A program made the position numbers and the translations under genes. Below are positions 10,396 through 18,793 of a stretch of 64,000 nucleotides of DNA, one piece after another. The stretch lies in NCBI RefSeq assembly GCF_900313035.1, contig NZ_OMPS01000001.1, positions 124,001 through 188,000 on the forward strand, in the 5' to 3' direction. Numbering within the stretch: the first letter of the stretch is position 1; the number at the start of each line of letters is the position of its first letter. Origin of the DNA: Ruegeria sp. EL01 (GTDB lineage Bacteria > Pseudomonadota > Alphaproteobacteria > Rhodobacterales > Rhodobacteraceae). Below the pieces are notes generated by a model. That model ran no database searches. It was given only the letters and a program-made list of their open reading frames with translations, and was not told the origin of the DNA.

Positions 10396-11922
10396 ATGGA
10401 TCGCAGCAGCATCATTAAAGTCATCGCACTGATGGTGACGGCTTTTGGCATCGGGATCGACTTTACCGGAGCTTTGATGCTGGTTCCGGCCATTGAAAAC
10501 AGTTTTGACGCAGATATCACCAGCACCCAATGGGTCCTGAATATCTACGCGCTGTTTTTTGCCATGACCATGGTCGCCGGAGGCCGTCTTGGCGATATGT
10601 ACGGGCATCGCAAGATAATGATCATCGGTCTGACAGTTTTTCTGTTTTCGTCGATCATGTGCTTTTTTGCACCAAGCCTAGACTATCTGATTTGCGCGCG
10701 CGCGTTGCAAGGTATTGGCGCTGGTTGCGTTTGGCCGTGTACGTTGGCTTTTGGTGCAACCAAAGTGTCCAAACCCGAACATCGGGCGCTTGTCATGGGT
10801 CTGATCCTGGCAGGTGTCACCAGCGGCAACGTCTTTGGCCCTATGATCAGCGGATTTGTCGTGAATCTAGGAGAGTGGCGCTATTTCTTTCTGGCCAATG
10901 TGGTGTTTTCCTGCATCTCGATGGCCACAGCGTTGTTGCTGATGGAACGCGAAACCCAGCACAAGACCGGTGAGCACATTGATTTTGCCGGTATAGGCCT
11001 TTTGTCTTTTGCGGTGCTTTTGTTGCTCTACGGTCTAGATGTCGGCGCTGATTGGGGTTGGACTTCGGTACCTTTGCTGTTGCTGTTTTTTGTCAGCGCC
11101 ATCTTGTTCTTGCTGTTTCCAACAGTTGAAAAACGGGTGAAAGAACCGCTGCTTTTGCCACAAATGATGCAGAACCGCGAATTTCGCATCACCCTTGGCC
11201 TCAATATGTTCAACGTCTCCGCGGCCTTTGTTGCTTTGATGTACTTCCCGCAATACATGCAAAAAGTACTGGGATGGACGACTTTCGAATCCGCGCTGGG
11301 ACTGGCCCCGTTGACGGTTCTGCTTGCAGTCGGCTCGATCCTGTCCGGGACGCTTTATAACGATTTCGGCCCCAAAAGATTACTATTCTGGGGCTATCTG
11401 ATCGCAACAATCGGTTCTGCCAGCATTGTTTTGATGCCCAGCGGGTTGGGCTATTTTCGGATCTTACCGGGGATGGCGATGATCGGGTTGGGTGCGACGC
11501 TGACGGTTGGTCCGTCAGGTACTGCAGCGGTCTGCGCTGTAAAACCCGAACGCGCCGGGCTGGTGGGCGGGCTGAGCTTCATGACCCATCTGGTTTATGG
11601 GGCAGTATCCGTCGCATGTGCCACGGCGATCATGTACATGGTGTCCCTGTCCAGCCTGCGTGACCGTCTGGCTTCTTTGGGCATCAACCTGTCAGAGGCT
11701 GATCAAAGGGCGATTAATGGAGGAACGCTCAGCACGGACTCGGCCAAGGCTGTCATGCAAAAACTGAACCCAGATGAGATCGAGAAGGTCAAGAACGCCC
11801 TCGCCGCCGCTTTTGAAAGCGGTATGAGCACAGCATTCATCTTTTCGACGGTTTCCGTTTCGATCGGGATCCTTCTCGCCCTGATGCTGGATGAGAAAAA
11901 GCTGCACAAAATCGAAGGCTGA
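10396..11922 (+). CDS. MFS transporter, DHA2 (EmrB/QacA) type
   Basis: The 508-residue protein fits the 14-helix drug:H+ antiporter-2 family. The N-terminal half shows ALMLVPAIENSFDADITSTQWVLNIYALFF, where the ..Q.W...Y.L motif is typical of EmrB/QacA, then GRLGDMYGHRK, the conserved cytoplasmic loop motif A. GAGCVWPCTLAFG fits motif C of exporters. These pumps export amphipathic drugs or metabolites from the cytoplasm. A cytoplasmic insertion with predicted helices (about residues 415-465, LSEADQRAINGGTLS) precedes the last helix, as in relatives. No regulator or membrane-fusion partner is adjacent, so the substrate is open. Confidence 0.87.
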   Translation: MDRSSIIKVIALMVTAFGIGIDFTGALMLVPAIENSFDADITSTQWVLNIYALFFAMTMVAGGRLGDMYGHRKIMIIGLTVFLFSSIMCFFAPSLDYLICARALQGIGAGCVWPCTLAFGATKVSKPEHRALVMGLILAGVTSGNVFGPMISGFVVNLGEWRYFFLANVVFSCISMATALLLMERETQHKTGEHIDFAGIGLLSFAVLLLLYGLDVGADWGWTSVPLLLLFFVSAILFLLFPTVEKRVKEPLLLPQMMQNREFRITLGLNMFNVSAAFVALMYFPQYMQKVLGWTTFESALGLAPLTVLLAVGSILSGTLYNDFGPKRLLFWGYLIATIGSASIVLMPSGLGYFRILPGMAMIGLGATLTVGPSGTAAVCAVKPERAGLVGGLSFMTHLVYGAVSVACATAIMYMVSLSSLRDRLASLGINLSEADQRAINGGTLSTDSAKAVMQKLNPDEIEKVKNALAAAFESGMSTAFIFSTVSVSIGILLALMLDEKKLHKIEG

Positions 11923-11943
11923 CGCGGCTCACCTGATCAAGGG

Positions 11944-11972
11944 AAAAGGGCCGCGCTAGTCGCGGCCCTTTT
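11944..11972. terminator. Bidirectional intrinsic terminator between the MFS gene and ctpA
   Basis: A perfect 12-bp stem, AAAAGGGCCGCG at 11944-11955 and CGCGGCCCTTTT at 11961-11972, closes a five-base loop (CTAGT). A-rich and T-rich flanks make it work in both directions. It lies 22 bp after the MFS stop and just after the end of ctpA. Confidence 0.85.
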
Positions 11973-11975
11973 GCT

Positions 11976-13316
11976 TTACTGGGACGGTCCGCTTGGATTG
12001 AAGGCGGACAACCCTTTGAGGATATCGATGGCGTAGGCCAATTGATAATCCTCTTCGCGCAACTCAGCCGTCGCTTCGGCCTTGGCGCGATCTTCCTCGA
12101 TCTGGCGGATCTCATCCTCGCTCAGGCTGTCATTGTTCAGACTGCCACGGAGATCAGCCTCGGAGCGGGTGAAGGGATTGTCTTCTTCTTCCTCGGCCTC
12201 AGGCTCTGACCGCGGCTGTTCGACGATGATGTCGGGGCTGACGCCCAGTGCCTGGATCGAGCGCCCAGATGGCGTGTAATAACGCGAGGTGGTCAAACGC
12301 ATCGCCCCGTCACCACGCAGCGGCATGACGGTCTGCACCGATCCCTTACCAAAGCTTTTCGTGCCAACCACGATTGCGCGGCGATGATCCTGCAGTGCAC
12401 CTGCGACAATCTCGGATGCAGAGGCTGAGCCGCCGTTTATCAGCACAACAATTGGTTTTCCTTCAGCGAGATCACCGATGGTTGCGTTGAACCGCTCCCC
12501 CTCTTCCGGGTCTCGGCCCCGGGTCGACACGATTTCACCCTCGTTCAGAAACGCATCTGAAACCTTGATGGCCTGTGTCAGCAAGCCGCCGGGATTGTTG
12601 CGCAGATCCAGGACGACCCCATTGACCTTGTCGATGCCACCCGCCTCTTCAATCTGCTCCTGAAGGCCCTCTTGCAGGTTCGGGTAGGTCTGGTCATTAA
12701 ACGTGGTCACACGCAGGACGACACTGGTGCCTTCGGTCCGGGCACGAACTGCGGTCAGCTTGATCGTGTCGCGAATGATTGTGACGTCGAACGGCTCAGA
12801 TTCGCCTTCGCGCACAACGGTGATGGCGATCTCGGACCCGACCGGGCCTCGCATCAGATCGACCGCTTTGTCCAAGGTCAGACCCAGAATGCTTTCCCCA
12901 TCTACATGGGTGATGAAGTCCCCGGCTTCGATCCCGGCTTCGGCCGCCGGCGTATCGTCAATCGGAGAGACAACTTTGACAAAGCCTTCCTCTTGCGTCA
13001 CCTCGATACCCAGACCGCCGAACTCACCACGGGTTTGCACGCGCATCTGTTCGGCATCATCGGGCGACAGATAGCTGGAATGTGGATCCAGCGACGTCAG
13101 CATGCCATCAATAGCCGCTTCGATCAGTTCCTCGGGCTCGACCTCTTCCACGTATTGGGCGCGAATGCGTTCAAAAATATCGCCGAACAGATCCAACTGC
13201 TGATAGACGCTGGCCTTGTTTTCAGCCTCCTGCGCCAGCAGGGGCCCTGCAATCTGAGTGGTTGCAATAATGCCTGCAACGGTTCCGGCCACTCCGGCCA
13301 TCACAAATTTCTTCAT
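11976..13316 (-). CDS. ctpA: Carboxyl-terminal processing protease (S41 family)
   Basis: The 446-residue protein has an N-terminal hydrophobic segment (FVMAGVAGTVAGIIATT), so it is exported to the periplasm or membrane-anchored. A PDZ domain covers about residues 95-175 (GGLGIEVTQEEGFVKVV...), and the S41 catalytic core carries GGSASASEIVAGAL (nucleophile serine) and VVGTKSFGKGSVQ (catalytic lysine) near residues 300-335. The C-terminal acidic region (EEEEDNPF) is typical of CtpA. It cleaves periplasmic proteins from their C-terminal end and in several bacteria controls peptidoglycan hydrolases. It lies just downstream of envC, a hydrolase activator, which suits that role. Confidence 0.94.
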   Translation of the reverse strand: MKKFVMAGVAGTVAGIIATTQIAGPLLAQEAENKASVYQQLDLFGDIFERIRAQYVEEVEPEELIEAAIDGMLTSLDPHSSYLSPDDAEQMRVQTRGEFGGLGIEVTQEEGFVKVVSPIDDTPAAEAGIEAGDFITHVDGESILGLTLDKAVDLMRGPVGSEIAITVVREGESEPFDVTIIRDTIKLTAVRARTEGTSVVLRVTTFNDQTYPNLQEGLQEQIEEAGGIDKVNGVVLDLRNNPGGLLTQAIKVSDAFLNEGEIVSTRGRDPEEGERFNATIGDLAEGKPIVVLINGGSASASEIVAGALQDHRRAIVVGTKSFGKGSVQTVMPLRGDGAMRLTTSRYYTPSGRSIQALGVSPDIIVEQPRSEPEAEEEEDNPFTRSEADLRGSLNNDSLSEDEIRQIEEDRAKAEATAELREEDYQLAYAIDILKGLSAFNPSGPSQ

Positions 13317-13322
13317 ACTCGT

Positions 13323-14453
13323 TTATCCATCCTTGTCGGTCCGAAACCACGATTCCGGGTCCACGGGGCTGTTGTCTTGTCTTACCTCTATATAGAGCGT
13401 TTCTGAACGGTCAGTTCCAGTGCCATCACTGCTTGTTGACAATATTGCGCCGATTTCGGGCGTTTCACCGGGCATCAGACCCACAGGGGTGCCTTCGGGG
13501 ATAACCTGACCCGGCGCGCCATAGACCTCTTGCAGGCCGGAAAACACGAACAAAAGCCCGGGCTGAGGTTCGAGGATCACCAGATTCCCCAAGTCCAACA
13601 AGGGTCCGCGATACCGGATTGTGGCGGCGGTGGGTGAAGTGACCAAAGCACGCGGGCGTGTGCCCAGCACCAGTCCAGGGCGTGTCACCCCGGCCGCATC
13701 GGTTTCACCCGCACCGTGTAGCAGGATACCCTGCGTCGGAAGTGGCACATCGCCCTTTCTGTCCGAGATGCTGGCATCCGTTTCAGCAATCTCACCTTCC
13801 GAAATCTCAGAGAGGCCGCTTGCGAACCCGTCCAGTGTTTCGGTCGATGAAATCAGGATAGCCGTTCGCACAGGGTCTTCGACAAACCGGCGCGGTAGAT
13901 CGGTACGATCAGCGATGGCCTCGCTCAGCCGTGTGCGGGCGTCCTGCACGCCGCTCAGACCCTGTGTCAGGGTCTCCGAGGCGTTCTGTTGCAGAACCCG
14001 TAAAGTCTGAACCTCTTGCAGGTCATTGGCCAAAGCTTCGGCCTTGGCGTTCAACCCCGGTGTGACCTCGGACAGCATCATACCGGTGCGCGCCGCGCCC
14101 AAAGGTCCGGATGGGTGCAACATCAACACCGGCGGTGCAGTGGTCTCGATCGTTTGCAGCACGCCCAACAATTGGGCCACATCTTTTTCGCGCGCGCGAA
14201 GTTCGGCCGTCAATTGTGCCTCGCGTGTTGCTGCCTTGCGCAGACCATCCCGCATCGCCGCCAGTCCGGCTTCATAAGCTTTTATCGTCTCGGTCAGGGC
14301 CTGCACCCGATCACGGGCGCTGTCAGCTTCAGTCAGCGAGATTGAGGCTTGCTCCAGCATCTCTGCCGCCTCAAGTGCTGCTTTCGAAGGACCTGTCTGC
14401 GCCTGCACCGGAATGGCCCCAAGCAGACATATCGCAATTGCAGTAAGTCTCAT
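13323..14453 (-). CDS. envC: Murein hydrolase activator EnvC family protein
   Basis: About 376 residues. A signal peptide (MRLTAIAICLLGAIPVQAQ) leads into a long coiled-coil region (about residues 25-200) and a C-terminal LytM/M23 fold (about 265-370, with GILLHGAGETDAA and LGNLVILEPQPGLLFVFSGL). The zinc-binding histidines of active M23 enzymes are absent. That matches EnvC, which activates the amidases that split septal peptidoglycan and does not cleave it itself. The open frame reaches 14648, but ATG 14453 is chosen because it starts the signal peptide and overlaps the gpmI stop as ATGA. The gene sits between gpmI and ctpA, an order common in alphaproteobacteria. Confidence 0.9.
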   Translation of the reverse strand: MRLTAIAICLLGAIPVQAQTGPSKAALEAAEMLEQASISLTEADSARDRVQALTETIKAYEAGLAAMRDGLRKAATREAQLTAELRAREKDVAQLLGVLQTIETTAPPVLMLHPSGPLGAARTGMMLSEVTPGLNAKAEALANDLQEVQTLRVLQQNASETLTQGLSGVQDARTRLSEAIADRTDLPRRFVEDPVRTAILISSTETLDGFASGLSEISEGEIAETDASISDRKGDVPLPTQGILLHGAGETDAAGVTRPGLVLGTRPRALVTSPTAATIRYRGPLLDLGNLVILEPQPGLLFVFSGLQEVYGAPGQVIPEGTPVGLMPGETPEIGAILSTSSDGTGTDRSETLYIEVRQDNSPVDPESWFRTDKDG

Positions 14454-15997
14454 GACAGCAGGCTTTCCCCAGTCATCTCGGGCGGTTTGGGCAGACCCAT
14501 CAACTCCAACAGCGTCGGCGCCAGATCCGACAGGCGACCACCGCGCAGTTTCGCACCTTCGGGACCCCCAACCAGAGCCACCGGCACCGGATTGAGCGTA
14601 TGTGCCGTGTGAGGCCCGCCTGTTTCCGGGTCTACCATCATTTCGCAATTGCCGTGGTCCGCCGTGACAATCATCGCACCGCCTGCTTTCTCCAAAGCTG
14701 CCACAACTTCGCCCAACCCCTGATCAACCGCCTCGCAGGCTTTCATCGCCGCTTGCAGATCGCCGGTATGTCCAACCATGTCCGGGTTGGCATAATTGGT
14801 AACGATCAGGTCATAACCTTCTTCGATGGCCTCAACGAATTTCGTCGTGACCTCGGCGGCAGACATTTCGGGTTGCAGATCATACGTTGCCACTTTGGGC
14901 GATTTCGGCATGAACCGATCTTCGCCGATTTCGGGGGTTTCCTTGCCGCCATTAAGGAAGAAGGTCACGTGCGGGTACTTTTCGGTCTCGGCCAACCGGA
15001 ACTGACGCAGACCCTGTTTGGCGATCCATTCGCCCAGCGTGTTCACAAGCACGCGCTTGGGGAAAACCGCTTCCATATAGGCGTTGTGACCGTCGGAATA
15101 CTCCACCATCCCCAAAAGCGCCGACAGCTTTGGCCTTGGTCCAGTGTCGAAGTCAGAGAACCCCGGCTCACCAATGGCACGCAAAATCTCTCGCGCGCGA
15201 TCCGCGCGGAAATTCAGACAGAAGAAGCCGTCACCGTCCACGAAACCCGGAAAACCCTCGATTACAGAGGGTTTAATAAACTCATCACTATCTCCGTAAA
15301 GTTCATACGCCACATCGACAATGTCTTCAGGTTCGGGAAAAAAGCCGTATGTCGGGAACGCTTGAAAAGCTACGCCCTGGTATGCTGTCATCGCCCGGTA
15401 CGTTGCCTCGACACGCTCCCAGCGGTTGTCGCGATCCATTGTATAATAACGACCACACACAGTGACGATGCGCGCGCCCTTGGGCAGTCGGTCTTTCAAC
15501 TCAGCTATATAGGTCAAGGCCGATTTCGGTGCCACGTCGCGCCCGTCTGTGACCGCATGCAGAGCCACCGGCACGCCAGCGTCAGTAATCGCTTTGGCGG
15601 CCGCGACGATGTGGTTCAGATGCCCATGCACGCCGCCATCCGAGATCAACCCCATGAGATGCGCAGTGCCGCCTGCAGCTTTCACCTTGCTGATAAACGC
15701 TTGCAGGGATGCATTTTCAAAGAATGACCCATCCTCGATCGCCAGATCGATCTGCCCAAGATCCATGGCGACAATCCGGCCTGCGCCAATATTTGTATGT
15801 CCAACTTCCGAGTTTCCCATCTGGCCACTGGGCAGGCCAACATCCGGCCCGTGGGTGATCAGTGTCGCATTGGGGCACGTGTCCGTGATCGCGTCGAAGG
15901 TCGGTGTGTTGGCAAGGAGGGGCGCATTGGCCTCGGTTTCTTCAGACAGCCCCCAGCCATCGAGAATGCACAGGACAACGGGTTTCGGGGCGGCCAT
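14450..15997 (-). CDS. gpmI: 2,3-bisphosphoglycerate-independent phosphoglycerate mutase
   Basis: The 515-residue enzyme interconverts 3- and 2-phosphoglycerate in the cytoplasm using two Mn ions. It opens with VVLCILDGWGLSEETEANA, whose first metal aspartate is present. GQMGNSEVGHTNIGAGR near residue 58 holds the phosphorylated serine, HAVTDGRD the substrate-binding aspartates, and VTADHGNCEMM and HTAHTLNPVPV the remaining metal ligands. Length is normal for GpmI. It leads the gpmI-envC-ctpA run. Confidence 0.96.
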   Translation of the reverse strand: MAAPKPVVLCILDGWGLSEETEANAPLLANTPTFDAITDTCPNATLITHGPDVGLPSGQMGNSEVGHTNIGAGRIVAMDLGQIDLAIEDGSFFENASLQAFISKVKAAGGTAHLMGLISDGGVHGHLNHIVAAAKAITDAGVPVALHAVTDGRDVAPKSALTYIAELKDRLPKGARIVTVCGRYYTMDRDNRWERVEATYRAMTAYQGVAFQAFPTYGFFPEPEDIVDVAYELYGDSDEFIKPSVIEGFPGFVDGDGFFCLNFRADRAREILRAIGEPGFSDFDTGPRPKLSALLGMVEYSDGHNAYMEAVFPKRVLVNTLGEWIAKQGLRQFRLAETEKYPHVTFFLNGGKETPEIGEDRFMPKSPKVATYDLQPEMSAAEVTTKFVEAIEEGYDLIVTNYANPDMVGHTGDLQAAMKACEAVDQGLGEVVAALEKAGGAMIVTADHGNCEMMVDPETGGPHTAHTLNPVPVALVGGPEGAKLRGGRLSDLAPTLLELMGLPKPPEMTGESLLS

Positions 15998-16228
15998 TGA
16001 AATTCTCCGGTAACTGCTCTTGCGTCATCTTCTAGCGTCTGGTCGCCGGGGGGTGAACCATCTTTGCTCAGATTGGTGCAGATTTAATCAAAACCACATT
16101 GAATGCGCTGTCAGCGCCCTCACAGGAATGCCGCGGTTTTGCCCGGATACCGTGTGAACCTTACGTCAGACCGGCTTGTACATGCCCGCGACTGCTGCCT
16201 AGTCTCGGCGTTAAGGGAGACACAATTT

Positions 16229-17368
16229 ATGCAATCGGATGCCTTGATCTTTGCGCTGATCTATTTGCTGACACCAGCGGCTTTGATGTGGCTGGCAAAT
16301 CGCTCAGGTCTTGCCGCGCGATTGGGGCCTGTTGTCCTGTGCTACATCGCGGGGCTGCTGCTGGGGTTGTCCGAGGGGCAACCTGATAGCATTCAACCGA
16401 TCCGAGACACGGTCATTGAGGCCAGCCTTGGATTGGCGCTACCTCTGTTGTTGTTCGCTGTAGATTTGCGAGCATGGGGGCACATTGCCGGATCGGCGAT
16501 GCTGTCCATGGGGTTGGCCATCGTTTCGGTTGGTGTGATCGCGACGGTCTTGTTTTTCCTGTTTAGCGCGAGCGGCACTGAAGAGACCGAGCAGCTGTCT
16601 GGCATGGCAGTGGGCATGTATACTGGCGGTCTGGCGAATATGGGGGCGATCAAACTGGCGCTGGGTATCCCCGAGGGTCGCTATCTGTTGTTCGCCACAG
16701 TGGATACTGTTGTTGGCGCTGGCTATCTGCTGTTTGTTCTGACACTCGCACCTGTCGTCATGGGCCGTTTTCTGTTGCCTTTCACTGGGTCGCAAGATGG
16801 CGAACCCGATGTGCCTGACAGTGCCACCCCGGCTAAACGTAATTGGGGCACTCAGGGACTGATTGCTATCGCCGGTGCTGCGCTGTGTGTTGGCGCGTCG
16901 TCGGCGCTGGCTCCGGCCCTGCCATTCGCTGAACCTCAGATCATGATCGTCGTTCTACTTACTTCATTTGGCATTCTCGGATCCCTGACGCCCACATTGC
17001 GCCAAAACACAGCTGCGCCGCATATAGGCATGTATCTGCTCTATGTGTTTTCGTTCAGTGTTGCAGCCTCTATGGATCTGGCCACCTTGCGCAGTTTGGA
17101 CCTGTCAGTGTTGGGCTTTGTACTGATCGCGACATTCGGCAGCTTCACGCTCCACGCGGTATTGGCGCGTCTGGCGGGCATCGACCGCGATACATTCCTG
17201 ATCACGTCGGTGGCCGCGGTCATGTCACCCGCTTTTGTGCCTATGGTATCGCGTAGCCTGCGCAACCCCGCAATCTTGATGTCCGGGATGGCGACCGGCA
17301 TTCTGGGATTTGCCATCGGGAACTATCTGGGCATATCGCTGGCTTTGCTGCTGGCCGGGAAAGGATAG
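16229..17368 (+). CDS. DUF819 family membrane protein
   Basis: About 379 residues with ten or more hydrophobic segments. Features include AVGMYTGGLANMGAIKLALG near residue 130 and a late repeat with GFAIGNYLGISLALLL at the C-terminus, both typical of the DUF819 (YjcL-like) family of putative transporters. ATG 16229 has AAGGGAGA eight bases upstream. The open frame to 16103 is discarded because it lacks such a site and family similarity. It ends 3 bp before the PLP enzyme gene, so the two are almost certainly one transcript. It may move a substrate or product of that enzyme, an inference from position only. Confidence 0.78.
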   Translation: MQSDALIFALIYLLTPAALMWLANRSGLAARLGPVVLCYIAGLLLGLSEGQPDSIQPIRDTVIEASLGLALPLLLFAVDLRAWGHIAGSAMLSMGLAIVSVGVIATVLFFLFSASGTEETEQLSGMAVGMYTGGLANMGAIKLALGIPEGRYLLFATVDTVVGAGYLLFVLTLAPVVMGRFLLPFTGSQDGEPDVPDSATPAKRNWGTQGLIAIAGAALCVGASSALAPALPFAEPQIMIVVLLTSFGILGSLTPTLRQNTAAPHIGMYLLYVFSFSVAASMDLATLRSLDLSVLGFVLIATFGSFTLHAVLARLAGIDRDTFLITSVAAVMSPAFVPMVSRSLRNPAILMSGMATGILGFAIGNYLGISLALLLAGKG

Positions 17369-17371
17369 AAC

Positions 17372-18793
17372 ATGGATCATCTCAAACTGCCCGAAACAGG
17401 CCGATCCGAAGATGAAATCTTAGACCAACTCAAATCCTTTGCCGAAAATGACCCGAATTACCGCGACGGGCGAACTTGGAGCCTCGTTTATCATCTCGAC
17501 GATGACCATGACGCCTTCATTGCCAAAGCCTACAGCGCGTTTTCCTCGGCCAACGGCCTGAACCCGGCCGCTTTCCAAAGTCTGAAACACATGGAAAGCG
17601 AGATCATTTCGACAATGGCAGGTCTGTTGCATGGCGGCCCGGACACCTGCGGTGTTGTCACCGCGGGCGGTACCGAAAGCTGCTTGATGGCGGTGAAAAC
17701 GTACCGGGACATGGCGCGCAAGCAGCGCAAGGTAACCCGGCCCAACATGATCCTGCCGAAAACTGCCCATGTCGCCTGGTTCAAGGCGGCGGAGTATTTT
17801 GGGGTCAAAGCGCGCCTGCTGCCAATGACGGCGGATTATGCGACCGATATCTCAAAACTACACCGCATGATCAACGCAGGCACCGTGATGATCCTTGGGT
17901 CAGCACCGGAGTATCCGCATGGCACAATTGACCCAATTGCCGACATGGGCGCAATTGCGCAATCCAGGGGTATTCCGCTGCATATCGATGCCTGCGTCGG
18001 AGGGCTGATCTTACCGTTCATGGAGCGCAACGGCATTGACCTGCCTGATTGGGACTTCGTTGTGCCGGGTGTCACCTCGGTTTCAGCCGATCTGCACAAA
18101 TATGGCTACGCAGCCAAAGGGGCTTCGACGATCCTGTACCGGAATCTCGATTTGCTGAAGCACCAGATGTTTGTCTGTCAGGATTGGCCCGGCGGCATCT
18201 TTGCTTCACCGGCCTTGTTGGGCACGCGCCCCGGCGGGGCCTATGCTGCCGCCTGGGCCGTCATGCAAAAGCTGGGGATTGATGGATACTGCCGCTTGGC
18301 GCAAGACACGTCCGAGGCCGTCGAGAAACTGAAGTCAGGCATCACCGCGATTGAGGGGCTTCGCGTCCTTGGCCACCCACAGGGCCCTTTGCTGGCCTAC
18401 GGCTCCACCGATCCAAAGCTGAGTGTCTACGCAGTCGCAGATCAACTGGAACAGGCAGGTTGGAGCATCAACCGGGTACAAAACCCCGACGGCATTCACT
18501 GTATGGTGACCGCAAAACACCTACATGTCGCCGAGGAGTATCTGGCAGATCTGGCACAGGCCGTCACCAAAGTTCGGGCGCATCCCGAATTGGCCAAGAC
18601 TGGCGGCGCCGCCACCTATGGCATGATGGCACATGTCCCACTGCGCGGAATGGTCAAATCCAAAGTGCTCGACGTGTTTGCAGAAATGTACCGCGCCGGC
18701 GGCGGTTCCTTGCAATTGGACGACAGCAAAGCCCCGAACCTGCTGGAACGCGGCATGGCCCGCTATGTGCGGTGGAAGGCCCGACGCAGTTAA
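17372..18793 (+). CDS. PLP-dependent decarboxylase/aldolase, sphingosine-1-phosphate lyase-like
   Basis: The 473-residue fold-type I PLP enzyme closely matches the sphingosine-1-phosphate lyase branch of group II decarboxylases. GGTESCLMAVKTYRD (phosphate binding) lies near residue 108, HIDACVGGLILPF near 208 contributes the PLP aspartate, and SADLHKYGYAAKG near 240 holds the Schiff-base lysine. Members cleave phosphorylated long-chain bases to an aldehyde and phosphoethanolamine, or decarboxylate amino acids. Some Rhodobacterales make sphingolipids, but the substrate is not shown here. It follows the DUF819 gene by 3 bp and overlaps the convergent sulfatase gene by 4 bp at their stops. Confidence 0.85.
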   Translation: MDHLKLPETGRSEDEILDQLKSFAENDPNYRDGRTWSLVYHLDDDHDAFIAKAYSAFSSANGLNPAAFQSLKHMESEIISTMAGLLHGGPDTCGVVTAGGTESCLMAVKTYRDMARKQRKVTRPNMILPKTAHVAWFKAAEYFGVKARLLPMTADYATDISKLHRMINAGTVMILGSAPEYPHGTIDPIADMGAIAQSRGIPLHIDACVGGLILPFMERNGIDLPDWDFVVPGVTSVSADLHKYGYAAKGASTILYRNLDLLKHQMFVCQDWPGGIFASPALLGTRPGGAYAAAWAVMQKLGIDGYCRLAQDTSEAVEKLKSGITAIEGLRVLGHPQGPLLAYGSTDPKLSVYAVADQLEQAGWSINRVQNPDGIHCMVTAKHLHVAEEYLADLAQAVTKVRAHPELAKTGGAATYGMMAHVPLRGMVKSKVLDVFAEMYRAGGGSLQLDDSKAPNLLERGMARYVRWKARRS

